Of a DNA stretch of 64,000 nucleotides, positions 37,388 through 45,645 are shown one piece after another. Numbering within the stretch: the stretch's first letter is position 1; each line of letters opens with the position of its first letter. Under the pieces are notes generated by a model that was given only the letters and a program-made list of their open reading frames with translations, ran no database searches and was not told the DNA's origin. The stretch is from Lysobacter sp. MMG2. GTDB taxonomy: Bacteria > Pseudomonadota > Gammaproteobacteria > Xanthomonadales > Xanthomonadaceae. Location: positions 62,001 to 126,000 of the forward strand of contig NZ_JAERQY020000003.1 of the NCBI RefSeq assembly GCF_016735495.2, read 5' to 3'. Made by a program: the position numbers and the translations under genes.

Positions 37388-38223
37388 GCGTCCAGTGCCG
37401 TCGGCTCCGGCAACCGCGCCAGGCGCAGCTGGAACAGCGTCTTGGTCACCAGCAGGCGCTCTTCGATCGGCTTGAGCACCAGATCGTTCGCACCCGCGCG
37501 AATGAGCGCGCTCTGATTGTCCGCGTTACCGTCGCCGGTCATGACCAGCACGGGCAGCCGGCGTTTGCCGAAGCCGAAATCCTCGCGCAGGCGCGCGAGC
37601 AGGTCGTTTCCGCTCAGCGCACCCTTCAAATAGACGTCGGTGAGCACGAGGTCGCAGCCGATGTCGTCCTGGCCGCGGCGGGCTTCCAGGAACTCCAGCG
37701 CTTCTTCCACGCCGACGAAATGCAGCACGGTGAGGCCGTGGCGTTCGAGCATGCGCTTGGTCGCCAGCGCGACGACCTTGCTGTCTTCCACGTACAGCAC
37801 GCGCGCGCCGGGGATCGGCTGCGGCTGCACATAGCCGCGGATGAACGCGGCCAGCGCGCTGTGGCCCAGCGCCTTGTCGAAGTAGTCGGTGACGTCCTCG
37901 GTGAAGCGGCGCGATTCCAGATGCGACTGCGCATCACCGGAGACGACGATGATCGGCACGTACGCCTGCCCCGCCGATTCGCGCACGACGCGGGCGAGCG
38001 CGATGCCGTCACCGTCGGGCAGGACGAGCGACGTGGTCACCAAGTCGACCGCACCGCCAGCCAGCGCGGCACGCGCCTCGGCGATGCCGGCGCAGGGCAC
38101 GACGACCGCGTCGCTCAACTCGCGCGCAAGCACGTCGCCGATGAGCTTGCGCACCAGCTTGGAGCCATCGACCACCATGATGCGTGGGGCGGCGTTGGCG
38201 AGGTGGCGGAGATCCTGGCTCAT
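37384..38223 (-). CDS. Double receiver-domain protein with degenerate first domain
   Basis: A 279-residue protein made of two response-regulator receiver domains and no output domain. In the first (about 14-130) the acidic pair is reduced to VDGS (Asp19-Gly20), and the expected phospho-acceptor position in LVTTSLVLPDGDG is Ser65, though the conserved Lys117 remains; it is unlikely to be phosphorylated. The second (about 140-265) is intact: VLYVEDSK, phospho-acceptor Asp196 in LVLTDVYLKG, VMTGDG and LVLKPIEE. It sits between ftsX and ung with 4-base overlaps on both sides. It could be a signalling adaptor tied to division or DNA damage; no kinase is encoded nearby. Confidence 0.9.
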   Translation of the reverse strand: MSQDLRHLANAAPRIMVVDGSKLVRKLIGDVLARELSDAVVVPCAGIAEARAALAGGAVDLVTTSLVLPDGDGIALARVVRESAGQAYVPIIVVSGDAQSHLESRRFTEDVTDYFDKALGHSALAAFIRGYVQPQPIPGARVLYVEDSKVVALATKRMLERHGLTVLHFVGVEEALEFLEARRGQDDIGCDLVLTDVYLKGALSGNDLLARLREDFGFGKRRLPVLVMTGDGNADNQSALIRAGANDLVLKPIEERLLVTKTLFQLRLARLPEPTALDA

Positions 38224-39173
38224 GTCGTCGATCGCGTCTGGCGCAGGTAATGGCCGGTCACCAGGCCGGCGCCGAGCCAGCCCAGCACGCCCGCGCCCAC
38301 CACGATGGCGATCGCGCTGCGAAGGTCGAAGCCTTCCAGGGCGAAATGGCTGCCGTAGCTGCGCGCCAGTTCGGCCAGCGGCTCGCGCAGCGCGTGGTCG
38401 GCGGCGGTGAGCAGGCCCAGCGCGATCAGGCCTGCAGCCAGTCCATAGCTCAGGCCCAGATACAGGAACGGCCGGCGAATGAAGCCGTCGGTGGCGCCGA
38501 GCTGCTGCAGCACTGCGATTTCCTCGCGACGCGACTGGATGTCCAGCCGCACGGTGTTGCCCACCACCAGCAGCGCGCCCAGACCGAGCAGCGCCGCCAG
38601 CACCCACGCCAGCCGCACGCCGAATCGCAGCCAGTGATCCAGGCGCTGGCGCCAGGCGGCGTCGTGCTGGACGACGTCGACGTCCGGCAGCGTGCGCAGC
38701 GATTCGGCGAGCATCGTCTCGTCGCCCTTCGGCGTCACGATCAGCACGCTCGGCAGCGGATTGCCGTCGACGGCGCTGATCGCCTCGCCCAGACCGCTGC
38801 TGCGGCGCAGTTCTTCCATGCCCTGCTCGGGCGTGCGCAGGTCGAGCGAGGCGACGTCGCCGCGGCCGCGCAATTCATCGGCCAGCACCCGGGCGCGGTC
38901 GAGCGACACCTGCGGCTTCAGGAACAGGCTGATCTGCCGCGACTGCTGCACCGTCCCGGTGAAGCGCTCGACATTGCCCAGCGCCGCCCACAGGCCCAGC
39001 GGCAGCGTGATCGCCACCGCCATTACGCCGATCGTCAGCGCGGTCGCCCACGGCTTGTGCAGCATGCGCCCGACGCTGGCGACCAGACTGTAGACGTGAT
39101 GGTCGAACCAGGTGCCCAGGCGCGAATTCGGGCGCGCGGGACGCGTGGAACCGTTGGCGGCGGGCGCGCTCAC
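38220..39173 (-). CDS. ftsX: Cell division protein FtsX
   Basis: A 317-residue inner-membrane permease-like subunit of FtsEX. It couples ATP hydrolysis by FtsE to activation of septal peptidoglycan hydrolases through its large periplasmic loop. A cytoplasmic N-terminus with HVYSLVASVGRMLHKPWATALTIGVMAVAITLPLGLW gives the first transmembrane helix (about 45-65). The periplasmic domain (about 70-175) contains QISLFLKPQVSLDRARVLADEL and the LPSVLIVTP strand. Three further helices follow (about 183-205, 230-255 and 285-305). It overlaps ftsE by 4 bases upstream and the receiver gene by 4 bases downstream. Confidence 0.95.
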   Translation of the reverse strand: MSAPAANGSTRPARPNSRLGTWFDHHVYSLVASVGRMLHKPWATALTIGVMAVAITLPLGLWAALGNVERFTGTVQQSRQISLFLKPQVSLDRARVLADELRGRGDVASLDLRTPEQGMEELRRSSGLGEAISAVDGNPLPSVLIVTPKGDETMLAESLRTLPDVDVVQHDAAWRQRLDHWLRFGVRLAWVLAALLGLGALLVVGNTVRLDIQSRREEIAVLQQLGATDGFIRRPFLYLGLSYGLAAGLIALGLLTAADHALREPLAELARSYGSHFALEGFDLRSAIAIVVGAGVLGWLGAGLVTGHYLRQTRSTT

Positions 39174-39856
39174 TGGGCCAGGTCCTGCGGCGAGATGTCA
39201 TCGACCAGGCGTCCCTGGTTCAACACCAGCACACGCTTCTTCATGCGCTTGACCAGCGCCAGGTCGTGGCTGGCGACGAGCACGCTGGTGCCGCGCTCGG
39301 GCAGCGATTCGAACAACGCCATGATCTCCGCCGACAGCGTGGGATCCAGGTTGCCCGTGGGCTCGTCGGCGACCAGCAGGCGCGGCTCGCCGACGATGGC
39401 GCGGGCAATGCCCACGCGCTGCTGTTCACCGGCGGAAAGCTGCGTCGGCAGCGCGTTCGCGCGCGCACCCAGGCCGACCTTGTCGAGCACGTTGCGCACG
39501 CGCTTGCCGATATCGCCACGGCGCATGCCGCGCAGGATCAACGGCAGGGCAACGTTGTCGGCGACGCTGCGGTCGGCGAGCAGACGATGGTCCTGGAACA
39601 CCACGCCCACCTCGCGCCGGTGCAGGGCGATGCGGCGGCCGCGCACCTTCAGCAGGTTGCGGTCGCCGAACAGCACGGCGCCGCGGCTGGGACGCTCGGA
39701 CAGATGGATGAGTTTGAGCAGCGTGCTCTTGCCCGCCCCGGAATGGCCGGTGACGAACAGCATCTCGCCCTGCGCGACGTCGAAGCTCACTTCGCTCAGC
39801 GCGTCGTGGCCACCCTCGTATCGCTTGCTGACGTTGTCGAAGCGCAGGACGCTCAT
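39170..39856 (-). CDS. ftsE: Cell division ATP-binding protein FtsE
   Basis: A 228-residue ABC ATPase, partner of FtsX at the division septum. It carries Walker A GHSGAGKSTLLKLI, the Q-loop region VGVVFQDHRLL, the signature LSAGEQQRVGIARAI, Walker B LLVADEPTGNLDP and the H-loop VASHDLALV. It has RFDNVSKRYEGGHDALSEV at the N-terminus, as in other FtsE proteins. It is the first gene of the 4-base-overlap chain ftsE-ftsX-receiver-ung. The 138 bases between it and the upstream rhlB stop contain a 10-base-pair hairpin but no evident promoter. Confidence 0.96.
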   Translation of the reverse strand: MSVLRFDNVSKRYEGGHDALSEVSFDVAQGEMLFVTGHSGAGKSTLLKLIHLSERPSRGAVLFGDRNLLKVRGRRIALHRREVGVVFQDHRLLADRSVADNVALPLILRGMRRGDIGKRVRNVLDKVGLGARANALPTQLSAGEQQRVGIARAIVGEPRLLVADEPTGNLDPTLSAEIMALFESLPERGTSVLVASHDLALVKRMKKRVLVLNQGRLVDDISPQDLAQ

Positions 39857-39961
39857 CGCTCACCGGTGACCCACATGTGCCGCCCAGTATCGGCGGCACG
39901 GGCGGCGATGGCTAGGGCGAACAACGATCGCCGCGCGCAAATCGCGACGCGGTTCGCGTGG

Positions 39962-39988
39962 CCGGCGCCGAATGGGAATCGGCGCCGG
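39962..39988 (-). repeat. Ten-base-pair perfect hairpin after rhlB
   Basis: CCGGCGCCGA (39962-39971) and TCGGCGCCGG (39979-39988) enclose a 7-base loop, immediately 3' of the rhlB stop. No T-run follows on either strand, so it may protect the rhlB 3' end rather than terminate by itself. Confidence 0.6.
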
Positions 39989-39994
39989 GGCGGA

Positions 39995-41719
39995 TCAGTG
40001 CTGGCTGCGCGGCGAGCGCGAGATCAACGACTTCAGGCCGCGACCGATGCGGTGAAGCAAGCCGAGCTTGTCGCCGTCCTTCGCGGCCGCCTTGGGCGAC
40101 ACCTTCTGGGCGTGCACCTGGGTCGGCGACTTCGGACCGGCATGCGCGGGTGCGGCCGAGGCGGCCTGCACGGCACCATCGGCGCCCTCGATGCGACGAC
40201 CGCCGCGACGACGACGACGCTTGCGCGGGGCGCGCTCGGTGTCGGGTGTCGGGATGGTCGAGGCTTCGGCGGCCACCGGCGCGGCGACGGCTTCCGGCTG
40301 CGGACGCGGCTTGCGCTCGCCGCGCGGGGCGCCGTCGCGGCGTTCGCCACGACCGCCTTCGCGCCGGCCTTCGCCGCGGCCGCCACCCTTGTGGCCCGGG
40401 CCGCCCTTGCGACCACCGCCACGACGTTCCTCGTCGGCGGCGCGCTGTTCACGCGCCTCCTTGAAAATCGCGCCGATGCTTTCCTGCTCGCCGTCGGCCT
40501 CGCCCTCGGCGCCTTCCGGCAGCTCGCGCGGTGCGCGCGGAATCGCGATCAGCAGGTCCGGCTCGACCGCCGCCACCGGCAGCTTCTGCTCGATGTAGGC
40601 CTCGATGTCCGGCAGGCTCATGGCGTAGCGCTCGCAGGCGAAGCTGATCGCATCGCCCTCGGCGCCCAGTCGCGCGGTGCGGCCGATGCGGTGGACGTAG
40701 TCCTCCGCGTCGAACGGCAGGTCGTAGTTGTAGACGTGCGAGACGCCGTCGATGTGCAGGCCGCGCGCGGCCACGTCGGTGGCGACGAGGATTTCGAGCT
40801 GGCCCTTCTGGAACTTGTTGAGCAGCGACTCGCGCTTCTTCTGCGGCACATCGCCCGACAGCACGCCGACGCGGTAACCACCGCGCTCCAGCGCCCGCGC
40901 GACGCGTTCGACGAATGCCTTGGTGTTGACGAACACCATCGTGCGCGCGCCTTCGCTGCGCGAGAGCAGGCCCAGCAGCAGCGGGATCTTCTCGTCGTCG
41001 GCCGGGAAGTAGACCTTCTGACGGACCTTGGCCGCGGTGATGAACTCGGTCTCGACGACGACCTTCTCGGGTTCGTTCATGTGCTCGTACGCGAGTTCCA
41101 GCACGCGGTGGCTCAGCGTGGCGCTGAACAGCAGCGTCTGGCGCTCGGTGCGGATCGGCATGCGGCGCAGCAGGAAGCGGATGTCCTTGATGAAGCCCAG
41201 GTCGAACATGCGGTCGGCTTCGTCGAGCACGCAGATCTCGCAGGCGTGCAGCGACACGACCTTGTGCTGCTTGACGTAGTCGATCAGGCGGCCGGGCGTG
41301 GCGATGATGACGTCGGCGCCCTTCTGCAGCAGCTCGCGCTGCTTGTCGTAGTCGACGCCGCCGTAGACGAGGGCGAACTTCAGGCCCAGGTCGGAACCGA
41401 ACTTCACGGCGTCCTTGTGGATCTGGATCGCCAGCTCGCGCGTCGGCGCCAGGATCAGCGCGCGCGGGTCTTCCGGCTTGCGCTCGGCCAGCGCCGGGCG
41501 GGTCAGCAGGCGGTTCATCACCGCCACCAGGAAGGCCAGCGTCTTGCCGGTGCCGGTCTGCGCCTGGCCGGCGACGTCACGCCCGGTCAGGGCGATCGGC
41601 AGGGTCAGCGCCTGGATCGGCGTGCAGCGGGTGAAGCCTGCGGCCTCCAACCCGGCCAGCAGGCTCGGATGCAGGTCGAAGGAAGAAAAGGAAATGTCGG
41701 TTAAAGGCTTGTCGCTCAT
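39995..41719 (-). CDS. rhlB: ATP-dependent DEAD-box RNA helicase RhlB
   Basis: A 574-residue DEAD-box helicase; E. coli RhlB is the helicase of the RNA degradosome. Motifs in order are the Q motif FTRCTPIQ, Walker [49 protein letters not shown] and HRIGRTAR. After the core (about residue 400) comes a basic, Gly/Arg-rich low-complexity tail of about 150 residues ([21 protein letters not shown] and RERGEKP-type stretches), longer than in E. coli (421 residues). Such tails bind RNA and RNase E. I chose the ATG at 41719 ([11 protein letters not shown]). It is divergent from trxA-rho exactly as in E. coli, which supports the RhlB assignment. Confidence 0.93.
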   Translation of the reverse strand: MSDKPLTDISFSSFDLHPSLLAGLEAAGFTRCTPIQALTLPIALTGRDVAGQAQTGTGKTLAFLVAVMNRLLTRPALAERKPEDPRALILAPTRELAIQIHKDAVKFGSDLGLKFALVYGGVDYDKQRELLQKGADVIIATPGRLIDYVKQHKVVSLHACEICVLDEADRMFDLGFIKDIRFLLRRMPIRTERQTLLFSATLSHRVLELAYEHMNEPEKVVVETEFITAAKVRQKVYFPADDEKIPLLLGLLSRSEGARTMVFVNTKAFVERVARALERGGYRVGVLSGDVPQKKRESLLNKFQKGQLEILVATDVAARGLHIDGVSHVYNYDLPFDAEDYVHRIGRTARLGAEGDAISFACERYAMSLPDIEAYIEQKLPVAAVEPDLLIAIPRAPRELPEGAEGEADGEQESIGAIFKEAREQRAADEERRGGGRKGGPGHKGGGRGEGRREGGRGERRDGAPRGERKPRPQPEAVAAPVAAEASTIPTPDTERAPRKRRRRRGGRRIEGADGAVQAASAAPAHAGPKSPTQVHAQKVSPKAAAKDGDKLGLLHRIGRGLKSLISRSPRSQH

Positions 41720-42024
41720 CAGATTCGAAGTCCACGCGCGCCGTGCAGTTGCGGCATGCAATGTTGCGTTGGCGTGCTTGCTTGGGTGGCGTCCGCAACG
41801 CAGACTGCCAAGGCCGGGCCCGGTCGGGCGCCGGCTCGGGAAGTATCGGTGACGGGGTCCGGAATCGTCTGGACGGACGGCTCGGCTGGACTTGAAGTCG
41901 CCGCGAAACGCCCCAGTTTACCGTAACGACCGATCCGGCACGCCCGTCGGGCAAGCCGGGCCGACCTTTTCGTCGGCGGGGCGGCCCCGGGCCGTCCGCC
42001 ATGCCCCATCCGCAGGAGAGTCCC
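41720..42024. other. Divergent region between rhlB and trxA
   Basis: This 305-base stretch has no gene. It should hold the rhlB and trxA promoters. TTGAAG (41892-41897), followed 17 bases later by AGTTTA, is a possible weak plus-strand promoter; its complement TAAACT could act as a minus-strand -10. Nothing else stands out. Confidence 0.4.
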
Positions 42025-42351
42025 GTGAGCGAGAAAATTTTGCACGTTGGCGATGCCGACTTCGATGCCGCCGTGCTGCAGTCGTCCGAACCCGTTCTGG
42101 TCGATTTCTGGGCCGAATGGTGCGGCCCCTGCAAGATGATCGCCCCGGCCCTGGACGAGCTCGCCCAGGCCTACGACGGCAAGGTCAAGATCGCCAAGGT
42201 CAATGTCGACCACAACCGCGCGACGGCCATGAAGTACCACGTCCGCTCGATCCCGATGCTGCTTCTGTTCAAGAACGGCCAGGTCCAGGCGACCCAGATC
42301 GGCGCCGTCGGCAAGGCCCAGCTGACCCAGATGATCGACAAGGCCATCTGA
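42025..42351 (+). CDS. trxA: Thioredoxin 1
   Basis: A 108-residue cytosolic disulfide reductase with the canonical active site FWAEWCGPCKMIAP, the cis-proline segment IRSIPMLLLFKNG-like (here VRSIPMLLLF) and the terminal helix QLTQMI. The length equals E. coli Trx1. I chose the GTG at 42025 (SEKILHVGD) because AGGAGA (42013-42018) lies 6 bases upstream. The ATG at 42001 would place the ribosome site inside the gene and add eight atypical residues. It is upstream of rho, as in E. coli, and divergent from rhlB. Confidence 0.96.
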   Translation: MSEKILHVGDADFDAAVLQSSEPVLVDFWAEWCGPCKMIAPALDELAQAYDGKVKIAKVNVDHNRATAMKYHVRSIPMLLLFKNGQVQATQIGAVGKAQLTQMIDKAI

Positions 42352-42368
42352 CGCTTTTTCGCAGCACC

Positions 42369-42391
42369 CCCTCTCCCCCGCGGGGAGAGGG
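42369..42391. repeat. CCCTCTCCC palindrome, copy 2
   Basis: A ten-base-pair perfect stem with a 3-base CGC loop lies 17 bases after the trxA stop. There is no T-run after it. It belongs to the same family as the copies at 17.14 and 56.95-57.08 kb. Confidence 0.7.
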
Positions 42392-42506
42392 TCGGGGCCA
42401 GGGCCATCCAGCGCCTTGCCCCGCCGCGTTCTCCGGGCCCGTCGCCCCACTGATGCAAGGCCTGCGCGGCCACCGCACGGAAGTGAACGAGCCCTGTCCC
42501 CGGCGC

Positions 42507-42535
42507 TTGCCGCCGCGCTTGGGCAGTGCTAGTTT
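42507..42535 (+). promoter_or_regulatory. rho promoter candidate
   Basis: TTGCCG (42507-42512), 17 bases, then TAGTTT (42530-42535) preceded by TGC (extended -10). The predicted start near 42542 gives a leader of about 130 bases. Confidence 0.6.
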
Positions 42536-42672
42536 CATTCCACCCGGCGTACCTGATCGTCCGTGACCTCACCGTCCAGACCCGTCTCGCGCCGCACCCC
42601 ACTTTCGAAACCATCGTCCCTGACGTTCCGCTCGCCGCTGCGAGCGCTCGCCGCTTAGCGAGGATTCCCTGC

Positions 42673-44343
42673 TTGTCCGATAACACCCCTGACGCCGGCG
42701 AAGTCGCCGAGAAGCGCGTGCGCAAGGCGCGCGTGAGCAAGGCCGCCGACAACGCGCCGGCCGTCGCCGACTCCACGCCCGCTCCCGCGCCCGCCTCCGA
42801 AGCGCCCGCGCCGCGCGCCGAAGCGCCGGCCCCGGCCGCCGACGGCGGCGGTCCGTCCGAATCCCGCGCCGACGGTGGCTCCGGCCAGGGCGGCGAAGGC
42901 GGCCAGCGCGAAAACTTCGAAGGCGGCAACCGCGGCAACAACCGCCGCGACCGCTTCCGCAACCGCCGCGATCGCCAGCGCGAGCGCTACCGCGACCAGA
43001 ACGGCGGCATGCAGGATGAAGGCGGCAACGGCGAGAACTTCGTCCCGCGCCCGCACCCGCAGGTGCCGGAAGGCTTCCCGCAGTACTCGCTGGGCGACCT
43101 CAAGCGCATGCCCACGCCGAAGCTGCTGGACGTGGCCGACCAGCTCCAGATCCAGGAAGGCGTCGCGCGCGCCCGCAAACAGGACGTCATCTTCGCCGTC
43201 CTGAAGGTCCTGACCCGCCACGGCGAAGGCGTCGCCGCCGACGGCGTGCTGGAAATCCTCCCGGACGGCTTCGGCTTCCTGCGCGCCGCCGAGGCCAGCT
43301 ACCTGGCCGGCCCGGACGACGTCTACATCTCGCCCAGCCAGATCCGCCGCTTCAACCTGCGCACCGGCGACCACCTGTCCGGCCGCATCCGCTGGCCGAA
43401 GGACGGCGAACGCTACTTCGCCCTGGCCGTGGTCGACACGATCAACGGCGAGCCGCTGGAAGCGTCGAAGAACAAGGTCCTGTTCGAGAACCTCACGCCG
43501 CTGTTCCCGCGCCGCAAGTTCCGCCTGGAACGCGGCGATGGCAGCACCGAGGACATCACCGGCCGCATCCTCGACCTGATGGCGCCGCAGGGCAAAGGCC
43601 AGCGCGCGCTGATCGTCTCGCCGCCCAAGGCCGGTAAGACGATGATGATGCAGCAGGTGGCCACGGCCATCACCAGCAATCATCCCGACGTGCACCTGAT
43701 CGTGCTGCTCGTCGACGAGCGCCCGGAAGAAGTGACCGAAATGCAGCGCACCGTGCGCGGCGAAGTCGTCTCCTCCACGTTCGACGAACCGGCCGGCCGC
43801 CACGTGCAGGTCGCCGAAATGGTGATCGAGCGCGCCAAGCGCCTGGTCGAGCACAAGAAGGACGTCGTGATCCTGCTCGACTCCATCACCCGACTGGCGC
43901 GTGCGTACAACAACGTCGTGCCGTCCTCGGGCAAGGTGCTCACCGGCGGCGTCGACGCCAACGCGCTGCATCGTCCGAAGCGTTTCTTCGGCGCCGCGCG
44001 TAACGTGGAAGAAGGCGGCTCGCTGACCATCATCGCCACCGCGCTGATCGACACCGGCAGCAAGATGGACGAGGTGATCTACGAAGAGTTCAAGGGCACC
44101 GGCAACTCCGAAGTGCACCTGGACCGTCGCATCGCCGAGAAGCGCGTCTACCCGGCCATCAACATCAACCGCTCCGGCACGCGTCGCGAAGACCTGCTGA
44201 TCGAGCCGGAACTGCTCCAGAAGATCTGGATCCTGCGCAAGCTGCTGCACGGCATGGATGAGATCGGCGCGATGGAGTTCCTGCTCGACAAGATGAAGAC
44301 GACCAAGTCCAACGACGAGTTCTTCAGTTCGATGAAGCGCTGA
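42673..44343 (+). CDS. rho: Transcription termination factor Rho with disordered N-terminal extension
   Basis: A 556-residue hexameric RNA translocase that terminates transcription. I chose the TTG at 42673 because GCGAGGA (42658-42664) lies 8 bases upstream and the reading begins SDNTPDAGE; no ATG fits. Residues 1-137 are an extension absent from E. coli Rho (419 residues): an Ala/Pro/Glu part, then a Gly/Arg/Asn-rich part with [19 protein letters not shown]. The conventional protein follows: the Rho N-terminal helices ([20 protein letters not shown]), the RNA-binding cold-shock domain ([14 protein letters not shown]), the P-loop [35 protein letters not shown] and the R-loop/Q-loop region [22 protein letters not shown]. 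It ends at a strong terminator. Confidence 0.96.
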   Translation: MSDNTPDAGEVAEKRVRKARVSKAADNAPAVADSTPAPAPASEAPAPRAEAPAPAADGGGPSESRADGGSGQGGEGGQRENFEGGNRGNNRRDRFRNRRDRQRERYRDQNGGMQDEGGNGENFVPRPHPQVPEGFPQYSLGDLKRMPTPKLLDVADQLQIQEGVARARKQDVIFAVLKVLTRHGEGVAADGVLEILPDGFGFLRAAEASYLAGPDDVYISPSQIRRFNLRTGDHLSGRIRWPKDGERYFALAVVDTINGEPLEASKNKVLFENLTPLFPRRKFRLERGDGSTEDITGRILDLMAPQGKGQRALIVSPPKAGKTMMMQQVATAITSNHPDVHLIVLLVDERPEEVTEMQRTVRGEVVSSTFDEPAGRHVQVAEMVIERAKRLVEHKKDVVILLDSITRLARAYNNVVPSSGKVLTGGVDANALHRPKRFFGAARNVEEGGSLTIIATALIDTGSKMDEVIYEEFKGTGNSEVHLDRRIAEKRVYPAININRSGTRREDLLIEPELLQKIWILRKLLHGMDEIGAMEFLLDKMKTTKSNDEFFSSMKR

Positions 44344-44366
44344 TCGTTACCGATCGCCTTCAACAG

Positions 44367-44395
44367 AAAACGCCCCGGTTTCCGGGGCGTTTTTC
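44367..44395 (+). terminator. Intrinsic terminator after rho
   Basis: An 8-base-pair stem CGCCCCGG/CCGGGGCG (44371-44378, 44382-44389) is flanked by AAAA upstream and TTTTT downstream, so it may act in both directions. Confidence 0.92.
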
Positions 44396-44470
44396 TTTGC
44401 GCGAGGGTCGCGGGCGCTCCCCTCGCGTGTCGCGATTCAGCGGTCCACCGCTTCGCGCGCGCACCGTCTC

Positions 44471-45325
44471 TCAACTCCCCTCCAGCGGCGTCAGCAGTCT
44501 CGGCCCCTTGCCGATCGGCTGGATTCCGCCTGCGGCCAAGGCGTCCGCGCCCACCGACGCATCGGCCTCGGCGAGCCAGGGCGCCTTGGCGCGGGGACCG
44601 GGAATGTACGTTTCCCAGCGGCCGTATTCGGTGTGCTTCTCCTCGGGCGAGGCAAAGTCGAATGCCACGCGGACGAGCCACGCCGGATCGTCGGCGTCCT
44701 CACCGTGCGTGGGCGTGACGAACTTCCACCTGCGCGCGGTGGCGAGTGCGGATTCGCCCAGCAGGCGACGCCAGTTGGCCATGTCCTTCAGGCTGTCGAC
44801 GACGCGCAGGTTGACCTGCTCTACGAAGGCGTCCTCCACATCGCCGCTGCGGCCGACGCGCATGACCACGTACGCCGCACCACGAACACCGTAGAAGTAC
44901 GCATCCTTCGGATACTTGGGCCTGATCCGCTCCTTGGCGACCACCCACTCCTCGTCATTCGGCGATCCGCCGAATCCGGCGCCGACGATGCGCACGGCAA
45001 CGCCACCGTCGGCTGCCTGGCGTGCGCTCAGTCGCACCCGCATGGGCGTGCGCACCTTCGCCGCCTTGCCGTCCACCAGCACCGGTTCGAACTTCCACGC
45101 GCCGCGCGCACGGTCCATCACGCGCAACGCGAACGGCACCTTCTCCGGCTCGTCGATGGCATAGCCGCTGACGCTGCCGTCGGGTTCGATGTCGATCGTG
45201 CCGGTGAACATCACGCTGGTTTCGACCTGGTCGACCAACGGCGTCTGCTTCGGCGTGGCGGCCGAGGCCGTGCCGAATACGGCGCAAAGCGCCAGCGCCA
45301 TCACGGCGATATCCGTTCGCTTCAT
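44471..45325 (-). CDS. Exported protein with TonB-C-like domains
   Basis: A 284-residue protein with a signal peptide (residues about 5-22, cleavage near ASA). It has two modules resembling the energy-transducer TonB C-terminal fold: one around FTGTIDIEPDGSVSGYAIDEP with WKFEPVLVDGK, and one around RIRPKYPKDAYFYGVRGAAYVVMRVGRSGDVEDAFVEQ with ATARRWKFVTP. No transmembrane anchor or proline-rich spacer is present, so it is a periplasmic TonB-C-like protein rather than a working TonB. No receptor or exbBD gene lies nearby. GGAGAG at 45331-45336, 5 bases before the ATG at 45325, fixes the start; the ATG at 45340 would lie before it. It is convergent with rho. Function unknown. Confidence 0.75.
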   Translation of the reverse strand: MKRTDIAVMALALCAVFGTASAATPKQTPLVDQVETSVMFTGTIDIEPDGSVSGYAIDEPEKVPFALRVMDRARGAWKFEPVLVDGKAAKVRTPMRVRLSARQAADGGVAVRIVGAGFGGSPNDEEWVVAKERIRPKYPKDAYFYGVRGAAYVVMRVGRSGDVEDAFVEQVNLRVVDSLKDMANWRRLLGESALATARRWKFVTPTHGEDADDPAWLVRVAFDFASPEEKHTEYGRWETYIPGPRAKAPWLAEADASVGADALAAGGIQPIGKGPRLLTPLEGS

Positions 45326-45645
45326 GAAATCTCTCCGCATGGAATTCCCCTGGAATCGTGTGCGATGCCGTCGGTCAGCAATCGGGCGACCGCGAGATCG
45401 GACTGTCGCGCGCAATGGTGCGCTCGTCCGTTCACTCTGGATCGCAGTGCCATGACGCCTCCGTGTCGTGCCCCCTTGCGGCACGCCATCCCGCGCCTTG
45501 CGCCCCCCGGATGGCCCCGTGCCGAGCCTACCGGCCATGCGCGCGGTCCACAACGATTCGCGCCGAACACGGCTTGCAGCGTTGCCCATCCGGCAACGCC
45601 TGGACCACATGTCGGCGTGCATAATCCCGGAACGGAGGCGTTTAC
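45326..45645. other. Divergent intergenic region before the Kef-type gene
   Basis: No gene is visible in these 320 bases. ATAAT within GCATAAT (45619-45625) may be the -10 of the antiporter gene; GGAGG (45634-45638) is its ribosome site, 7 bases before the ATG. I find no repeat or hairpin of note. Confidence 0.5.

Larger units (their letters stand above)
42352..42672 (+). other. trxA-rho intergenic region and rho leader
   Basis: This 321-base gap has no protein gene. It starts with a CCCTCTCCCC/GGGGAGAGGG palindrome (42369-42391), followed by the rho promoter near 42507-42535. The last 130 bases are rich in C and poor in G ('ccgtgacctcaccgtccag', 'cgccgcaccccactttcg'), as expected for a Rho-binding (rut) leader. 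Confidence 0.6.

Noticed and set aside
42001-42351. trxA starting at ATG 42001
   Set aside because: The ribosome site AGGAGA would lie inside the gene; GTG 42025 is optimally spaced and matches the family N-terminus.
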